Assembly (NCBI GenBank): GCA_039720395.1
Contig: JBBPBK010000051.1
Coordinates: 62,001-126,000, forward strand
Reading direction: 5' to 3'
DNA length: 64,000 bases
Origin: Liquidambar formosana
Taxonomy: Eukaryota; Streptophyta; Magnoliopsida; Saxifragales; Altingiaceae
The stretch's first letter is position 1. Every line of letters starts with the position of its first letter. The notes beneath the pieces were generated by a model. That model was not told the DNA's origin, did no database searches, and saw only the letters and a program-made list of their open reading frames with translations. Both the position numbers and the translations under genes were made by a program. Positions 57,158-64,000 of the stretch are shown in pieces.

Positions 57158-59164
57158 TGTCACACCCCAAAAATAGCCTTGTCATAGCCTAGTGAAGTGG
57201 TGACAGTACTAATACTTCTCTATAACAAATCATTCTCATGTATTTTAAAACCAAATAACTTGTAAATACCTCCACTTATAACATAACTACTTAAAGGTTT
57301 TACAGCATTTCTCAAAATACAAACAACTAAATACCTCAAAAACTGAGTTCTCTAAACTTATATTTACATAAGCAAAAGATCTCCACGCTCTCAGACTTGT
57401 TCGATCTCTTTCCCATTACTGATTCTCTACACCTGTAGGATGTTACTAAAATAACATCATGAGCTATCAATGGCTCAGTGAGATTTATCACATAATAAAT
57501 CACATGTCAACTCAGCTTAATTTATTTTAAAATACAACTCAATATGTATTGCATTTTCTGAATGCAACTACTCATACCTGCATCTTGATTATCTTGAATA
57601 ACCAACAAATAAAATTTAATAGCATACTTGTCTGCTCATACAAAACATACTATTTACGACCACAGCACACACCACTCATCATGTGTGTATACCACATCAC
57701 TGCCTCATGCCCTCAAAAATGATATGGCATATTAGTGCACTAATTGTAGGGTAATCTCTACCCCAGTCATCTCTTATCAGCTTCTCAACATCATGTAATA
57801 ACTTTCTCAATGTAAATGAATAACATGCTCATAGGTACTTCTCATGCATTATCAATTACACCCAATTTCTCAACAACACAATGTAAATAGATAACATTCT
57901 CATGGGTATTCATGCATTATCAATTACACTTATAAAATTTCACCACATTAATTAAACAAAATAACAAGCAATTTAACCATATATCAATATAATAAATTGT
58001 ATGGTTCAAGAAAAACTCACTTTGGAGTTCATTTAGACCATTTTTTTTTATCCATAAGGGCAAAATGGTCATTTGACTCAAACAGGGGTATAAATTTCAA
58101 ACTTAATGAAATTTGGTCAAATTGAATTAGATTGTAGTACTCTTTAATAGGAGCAGTACGGTTCAAGTTTCATCACAATCGGACTTAAAATGAAGATTTT
58201 ACATACTTTTAATGTAAAATAGCATTATGTTCAACCAAACAATGCCTTAAATTCCATTAAATAGTATTTTTATTTTTATAAAAATCTTAGAAATAAAATT
58301 TCGGGTCAAATCAAGTCAAACAGGTCAAACCAGTCAATCTGGTCAAACCAGGTCTACTGTTCGTCTTCTTCCTCTATTTTTCTCTGATTTTCTGCTATTA
58401 TTTTTCGAATTTTGCAGAACTTTGAAAAATTCTACAGGCTTCATTTCTCAACCAAATTTCACGAATTTGGCGCCTGTGGAAAGCTCTCAACATCTAGTAT
58501 TTATTAAAATTGGTAAAGCAGAGCTAGAGTTTACACAATTTATTGAAATTGAGAAAAACTCGTTTCCGTTTTTTAATTGTTTCTCCCAACATACTTGGAA
58601 TTAAATCACCAAATTTTACTAGCATATTCTCCGTACTATTATCTATATCCAATAAAATTTTCAAGGCTAAATACGATAATATACAGAAGATATGAATTTT
58701 CTAAGTTTCTTGGAAGCCATTAATGGGTATCTACGCTTCAAAACATGCTTCAAACTTTAAAACTACTCCATTTCCTTCTAAAGCATGAACATTCACTGCT
58801 ACTAAGAGCCAAACCTCACCTGAAATTGAGGATTTGCAGCTTCAAAGCTGAGCCTTAAGCCAGAATTCAAAATCTCCTTCTTGGTTCCATTCTGTTTCGT
58901 TTTCAAACGGGCTCTCTCTCTCTCTCTCTCTCTCCCCTTCTGCTGATTTGAGTGCCATAAATGTATATATATCATGGGGAAGGTGGTGGACGGTGGTCAG
59001 TGTTCATGCACCACTGTTTCCTCCCCTGCCTCCACCTCCTGCTTGCATAAAAATCTGGATTTTGTTTTGTATTTTTTTTTCTCAAATTTTAATATCATAT
59101 AATATATCTATATATATATATATATATATATAGATATATACACATATACACATAGGTTATTACA
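57158..59164. mobile_element. Probable Gypsy solo LTR (2.0 kb) inside the LINE
   Basis: Starts TGTCACACCCC and ends GGTTATTACA, typical of chromovirus-like LTRs (TG..CA). The interior has no coding frame but includes ATCATGAGCTATCAATGGCT and CAGTGAG, a phrase common in plant Gypsy LTRs. It splits the conserved LINE segment reading K-A-P-G-P. Flanks AGGCA/AGGAG are an imperfect 5-bp target duplication. (CT)n near 58913-58934 and (TA)n at 59104-59131. Confidence 0.7.
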
Positions 59165-59639
59165 AGGAGCTTTATACCCATTTAAAGATAACAAAGCATC
59201 CCAAACTTCCTTCTCTTCAAAAGCACTCTCCAAGTATTACACATCCACTTGGTTTAAAGTATTAAACTCCACACCGTCTAAGAAGGGTCTTCTATCCTCT
59301 TCTACACAAAAAAGATCTTCATAATAATCCACTATCTCCCTTAAAAAAATAGCCTCATCATCCACAAAATCCCCATTTACTTTTAATTTTCCAATAAAGT
59401 TTCCCTTTTATGAGCATTTGCAATGCGATGGAAAAATTCAGTGTTTCTATCCGCTTCTTTTAACCATAAAGCTCTTGATTTTTGTCTCCAACTAATCTCC
59501 TCAAGTCGAGCAATTCTAGCAAATTCCACTTTTGCTTCAATTCTTCTTGCTTTATCCTCCAGGTTTTCAACTCCTTTTTCATCTAAGCTTTGAATAACCT
59601 CTAGAGCTCTATTTTTTTAATACTTCCTAATTTCCAAAC

Positions 59640-60540
59640 ACCTCCCTATTCCAACTCTTCAACTCCTCCTTCAATGATTTTAATTTTTTTTGAAAAAACA
59701 AAACTAGGAGTACCTTCAAAAACAAATGACTCCCACCAATTCATTCTTGACAGCTCCACAAAACCATCTACTTCCAACCATGTATTTTCAAAACGAAAAG
59801 GGCCATTACTATGCCTCAACCCCTCACTATCAAGAACCAATCGAGTATGGTCGGACAAAAGCTTAGGTAATGCCGATTGCATCACCCTTGGGAAGTGCTC
59901 CACCCATGAAGGCGAAAACAAGAATCTGTCAAGATGAGAAAGAGACAGCTCCTCTCTATTGTTGGACTATGTATACCATCATCCCACTAAAGGCGGATCA
60001 ATCAACTCATTTAATTCAATAAACTCCAAAAAAGTTCTCATTGCTGTAATTGAGAAATTGCAGCTTTTCCTTTTATTTGGGGCTCTAATGATGTTAAAAT
60101 CACTTGTCACACACCAAGGGTCCACCCATTTGGTCTTTACCTCCTCTAATTCTGACCAAAAAGATCCTCTCATCGCAACCTCATTCAGTTCATAAACCCC
60201 TGACAATACCCATTTGAAACCATCCTCCACAATTTTTTAAAAAAACACGAAACTGAAAAATTGCCTATTCCATCGTCAATTTTCGAAACCACCCTTCTAT
60301 CCCAAAGAATAATAACCCCCCCGGCTGTACGCATGTACCCCTTGCACCCAAATCTACCCAATCAACAAAATTTTTGGGCCATATATCTCCGACAAGTTCC
60401 TTTTGCACTACTTTTTTTTGTTTCCTGAAATACCACTACATCAACCTTCCATTTTTTTATTGCTGACCTGATTCTCCTTCTACGCTCCATACTATAAAGC
60501 CCTCTAACATTCCAAGTTAGAATCCATATCTTCATAGAGC
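59640..60540 (-). pseudogene. LINE APE-type endonuclease domain (broken)
   Basis: From MKIWILTWNVRGL (about 60533-60495) through WVLSGVYELNEVAMRGSFW, WVDPWCVTSDFNIIRAPNKR (about 60110-60200), FSPSWVEHFPRVMQSALPK and LLSDHTRLVLDSEG (59820-59920). This is the L1 endonuclease order, with D-x-N and S-D-H motifs visible. Frames are interrupted. Confidence 0.85.
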
Positions 60541-61549
60541 CACCAATTCTAATTTACACCCCTTCCTTGCCCCAACAGAGGTCTCTCCTTTCCCTTCTCT
60601 ACCTTTATAATTAATAGAACATTCCAATTTTCTCAACCCCTACCTTCTCCTTTCATCCGGGCTTACCAAATTCTTTTTTGAGCTCATAGCTCCTGTGTCC
60701 CTCTCTCTTTTTTCTATGGTTGTTAAAAGATTCAAAATATCATCTTCATACCCATCGTACGAAACCCCCAATAATTTACTCAATCTTTTAATTCTTGATA
60801 ATACCCAATCCATATCGCTCCCCTCCCCATTCGTTAAAAATAAATTGCTTGCAACTGGTTCAGCAACTTGAAACAAAAGCTCACCTGGTTCTACAATTGC
60901 AACAGGGATGAAATCCATTGGTTCTGAGAATTCCGAGATTTCTGACCACCTGCTTGCATTCTCCTCTTCGCTGCCCTCTTCATATCTCCTCGACTGAATT
61001 AGTGTCTACTTCCTTCAAAACTATTGTATCCTCCATGCCACCATACCCTTCCTTTTCTATTTCACGTGTTCCAGTCGAGTGCTCCTTAGGGAGTATGTCC
61101 CTACTTCTAATCTCACACGATAGCTCTTCTCTATTAGTGTAAAAGGGAGAATAAGAGGAGGCCCAATTTCTGGCCTAGTGTTGTTCTCTGTTGGGCCTAC
61201 AGATCGATCATCATTAAGCCCGCTAATCAAAACCACATCAATCAGGGTGCCTATTAGCTGATTGCCCATTATTGCACAGACCTTGGGCTCTATAAAAACA
61301 TGGATCTAGAGGCCCAAAAATATTTCCCACAAGCCTAATCACTCTCTGCCCCATCTTGCCCACGTGCTGCCTTCCTGGCCTCAGCCCTTCCTTTTTCAAA
61401 ATTTAAAATCTCTGCATTAGAGTGAGACGTTTTACGTACCACCCAATTCCTCACCATTCCTCTATTGCCACGTGTCCACCCTCCACCTACCACCACTCTC
61501 CTCCACCGCGTGCGGTTCACCTATCATCTTCCTCTCGTTCTACTGCCCC

Positions 61550-62534
61550 CATGGTTTTAAAAATTGTCAATATCAGTGATATATCGTCGATATATCGCCG
61601 TATTGACAAACAACGAAACGATATCATGCCTCGGTATTATTTTGACAATATATCGTTAGATATATCGACGTATCGTCAATATATCGCCAATATCAAGATA
61701 AATTGAGAATTTCAACATTTTATCATTGATATTTCGACGATATATCGAGGTATATCGAGGAATATTGAGGAATATTGACCATATCAAGGAATATCGACCT
61801 ATGTGACTACCTGACTAAAATTTGAGTGCTATGACTGCTGTCCCCCTTTTTCCCTCACCTAATGTCCTCTTGTAGTAGCCTTCAATGCTAGTTTGGCAAC
61901 TTCTCCAAGCTTCACAAGAACTTAACCCCCTTTCCCCCTTTACCCTAGCTCTTTTACTCCTTTAGCACCTTTTTTGATATTACCAATTAGGCTATTACTC
62001 TATAGTATTATTAATTTACTAGTGTAGACCATGAATTACCTTATAGTATTATTAATTTATTAGTACTGACATTAATTTATACACATATGAATTTATTAGT
62101 ATTACTCAAGGCTGGTTTGGCAACTTCTCTAAGCTTCATGTGGTACCAATGTAAGAGTATGACATTAATTTATTTATGTATTGATTTATTATTGTATAAA
62201 TGATATATATTTAACGATTTTAACTTCATGTGACATTTAGATGTTGAATTTGCATAAATTTCTATTATTTGTTTTCTCAGCGCGTCACACCTTTTATACA
62301 ATACACAACATACACTTATACACATTTAAATTGAAATCTTTTGATTCTAAATTGTGTATTAAAGTCTAAATCATTGTTTTCCAAAGTTTCAGTAAAAATA
62401 TCTGTATTTAACTAATAATATCCACTATATCTCTAAATCGATATCGATATTTTCAATATATCCATCCATATATCTGATAGATCCGTATTTTTGGACACTT
62501 GATATATCCATCGATATTGATATTTAAGTCCTTG
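61550..62534. mobile_element. Non-autonomous hAT element, copy B, inside LINE ORF1
   Basis: Exact 8-bp target duplication ACTGCCCC (61542-61549 and 62535-62542). Termini CATGGTTTTAAAAATTGTCA and the complement of GATATTTAAGTCCTTG. Same internal order of CGATATA motifs as copy A (47747-48765), 985 bp, non-coding. The LINE ORF1 frame resumes after it. Confidence 0.88.
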
Positions 62535-62929
62535 ACTGCCCCTTCCACGTTGTAGTGTAGCTCTGGTTCCATGGTGTCGTTGGCAGTCAATGGTCCCACC
62601 ATCTTCATCCTATCTTCTTTGTGGAAACCCCTGTTAGTATTCTCGTGACTCAACAAATCTATGAATTCTCTCTCCTCGACTAAATCTACTCTAAAGCAAA
62701 CTCCATGGACAGCCACATCCACAAACCTTGGAACAACTATTGTGTTCTTCACTAAAACCCTAATTCAGTCCCATCTACCTTCCCAGTCTGCGTCCAAATA
62801 TCCTCCACAAAAATCCCTTATGGACCTGAAAAGATCCCAACTCCATAAGTGTATAGGCAAGATCATGACTTAAATCCACCATGAGACGAAGCTCTTCATA
62901 ATTCCAGTGCATCCCACCTTATACCCCCA

Positions 62930-64000
62930 AATGATCGAGTTATGGTCATTTTATCAACAAGAGCAAAGGATTCTTCATAATCAATACCATATTCCTATGC
63001 ATAACCTTCAGCAACCAAACGAGCTTTGTATCTCTCAACAGAACCATCAGCTTTAGTCAGTAGAACCATCAGTGTTGGTTTTAATCTAATAAATCCATCG
63101 ACATCTAACATCACATTTACTTGAACGTAAATCAACAAGATCCCATTTGCGAGTTTGATCTAGTGCAAAAAGTTCTTCAGTCATAGCCTGTTGCCAAAAA
63201 AGATCAAGAATAACCTCCTCAGAGGAGGTGGACTTAGAGAAACAATGAATGGAGGATAACAAAGAACAAAATCTAAGGAGTAACAAATGTTTAAGAAACC
63301 AAAGTGATCAGGACACTTACAAACTCATTGAGGATAGCGAGGAGGTACAGAATCCACATCACTAGAAGCTAAAGAAGACACAGCTAAGGGGTAGGAGGGA
63401 GCTAGGGGTACAATAGAGGTGCTTTTATTCCTACGAAAATAAGTATGAATAATAGGAGAACAAGAACTAGATAGAGTAGATTGAGATGAAATATCAGAAG
63501 GATGTAAATCATCAACGTAAGAATCAGAAGGAATATCATCAAGAAATGGGTCAAGATAAACAAGATCAAATTAGAGACAACATCAATAGTAGAAGAAATA
63601 GAGACGAAAGGAATATGCTCAAAAAAGAACACATGACGAGAAACATACAATGCCTCGCAACAAGAACATAACAACGATAACCCTTTTGACCATCACCCTA
63701 ACCAAGAAACACACACATGGCTGATCATGCAAATAACTTAGTACGTGCAACCATCGGCAAGACAACAAAGCAAGTACATCCAAAAACACGTAACTGCATA
63801 ATAATCAAGAGATGCACTATGCAATTTTTCAAAGGGTGAGACACCAAATGTGATAGTAGAAGGAATTCGATTAATAAGATGCACAGCAATAAGAAAAACC
63901 TTCCCCCAAAAGGAGCTAGGCACAGATTCAAAAAGTGATAAGGAACGGGAAGTTTCCATGACGTGTTGATGCTTACGCTTAGCTAAGGATTGAAGATATT
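62930..64000 (-). pseudogene. Ty1/Copia fragment running off the right edge (RT and integrase parts)
   Basis: On the minus strand: integrase C-terminal motifs SVPSSFWGKVFLIAVHLINR (about 63915-63855) and TFGVSPFEKL, then RT N-terminal motifs ELFALDQTRKWDLVDL (about 63175-63125) and CRWIY (about 63100). The 5' part of the element lies beyond 64000; the 3' part of RT, RNase H and 3' LTR are absent, apparently cut at the LINE boundary. Frames are broken (positions 63290-63680 carry a degraded serine-rich linker). Confidence 0.82.

Larger units (their letters stand above)
54718..62880 (-). mobile_element. L1-type LINE, minus strand, interrupted by two transposons
   Basis: On the minus strand: ORF1-like acidic protein (62535-62880 and 60640-61549), then APE endonuclease, RT and zf-RVT. 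The endonuclease begins MKIWILTWNVRGLYSMERRR at about 60533 and includes DVVVFQETK. RT has GSRGFRQGDPLSPLLFILVM, HLLFADDALFFCG (56283-56747) and KKLSGWKKGYLSKGGKLTLI (about 56180). zf-RVT has IPSIPSKFAFFTWLVARDKC (about 55370). A poly-A-like 3' tail appears as poly-T at 54718-54747. Without the insertions the element is about 5.2 kb, normal for plant L1s. Frameshifts and stops make it inactive. The 5' boundary near 62880 is approximate and no clear target duplication was found. Confidence 0.88.

Noticed and set aside
59674..59937. Plus-strand 87-codon frame
   Set aside because: Antisense of the LINE endonuclease domain.
1..64000. CRISPR array, operon, riboswitch or other prokaryotic feature
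   Set aside because: No regularly spaced palindromic repeats; gene structure with introns and the transposon content are plant nuclear.

Overview
This is a plant nuclear window, almost certainly from an angiosperm with long, transposon-filled introns. The evidence is one very large GT-AG-spliced gene, AT-rich non-coding DNA, many plant-type LTR retrotransposons primed with tRNA-iMet sites, TRIMs, MITEs, hAT elements and an L1-type LINE. I cannot name the species.

The only host gene I can support is a callose synthase (1,3-beta-glucan synthase, GT48) on the minus strand, from its stop codon at 3501-3503 up to at least 53654. I placed 36 exons by hand. They total 5061 nt in one continuous frame (1686 codons plus stop), with every junction in phase. 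By remembered family signatures it is closest to CALS7/GSL7, the sieve-plate callose synthase. The first roughly 270 residues are missing and should lie beyond 64000. The exons fall in seven clusters: 3501-6763, 8973-9619, 17953-18914, 31490-34080, 39459-40286, 48824-50215 and 53054-53654.

The rest is mostly mobile DNA in the introns. The 8.3 kb intron (9620-17952) holds a decayed short-LTR Copia with a 1.85 kb non-autonomous element nested in it (TSD GTATC). The 12.6 kb intron (18915-31489) stacks a Gypsy gag-protease piece carrying a SINE, a SIRE-like LTR and gag, a Copia truncated in RT, several MITEs and an RTE LINE tail. The 5.4 kb intron (34081-39458) has two minus-strand TRIMs. The 8.5 kb intron (40287-48823) has a chimeric TRIM, a nearly full-length but broken Copia, and a hAT element. 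The 2.8 kb intron (50216-53053) has a Copia tail. Beyond 53655 an L1-like LINE (54718 to about 62880) is itself interrupted by a probable 2 kb Gypsy solo LTR and a second hAT copy, and an edge-truncated Copia follows. Positions 1-3500, downstream of the gene, hold repeats and a Copia RNase H remnant.

The most notable observations are a 45-bp (15-codon) in-frame tandem repeat inside a conserved catalytic-loop exon, two other small in-frame duplications, a GC-AG intron, a TRIM assembled from two families, and recurrent poly-C/poly-A tracts in the introns. I saw no CRISPR array, rRNA or functional tRNA gene, and no convincing new defence-like or biosynthetic system.
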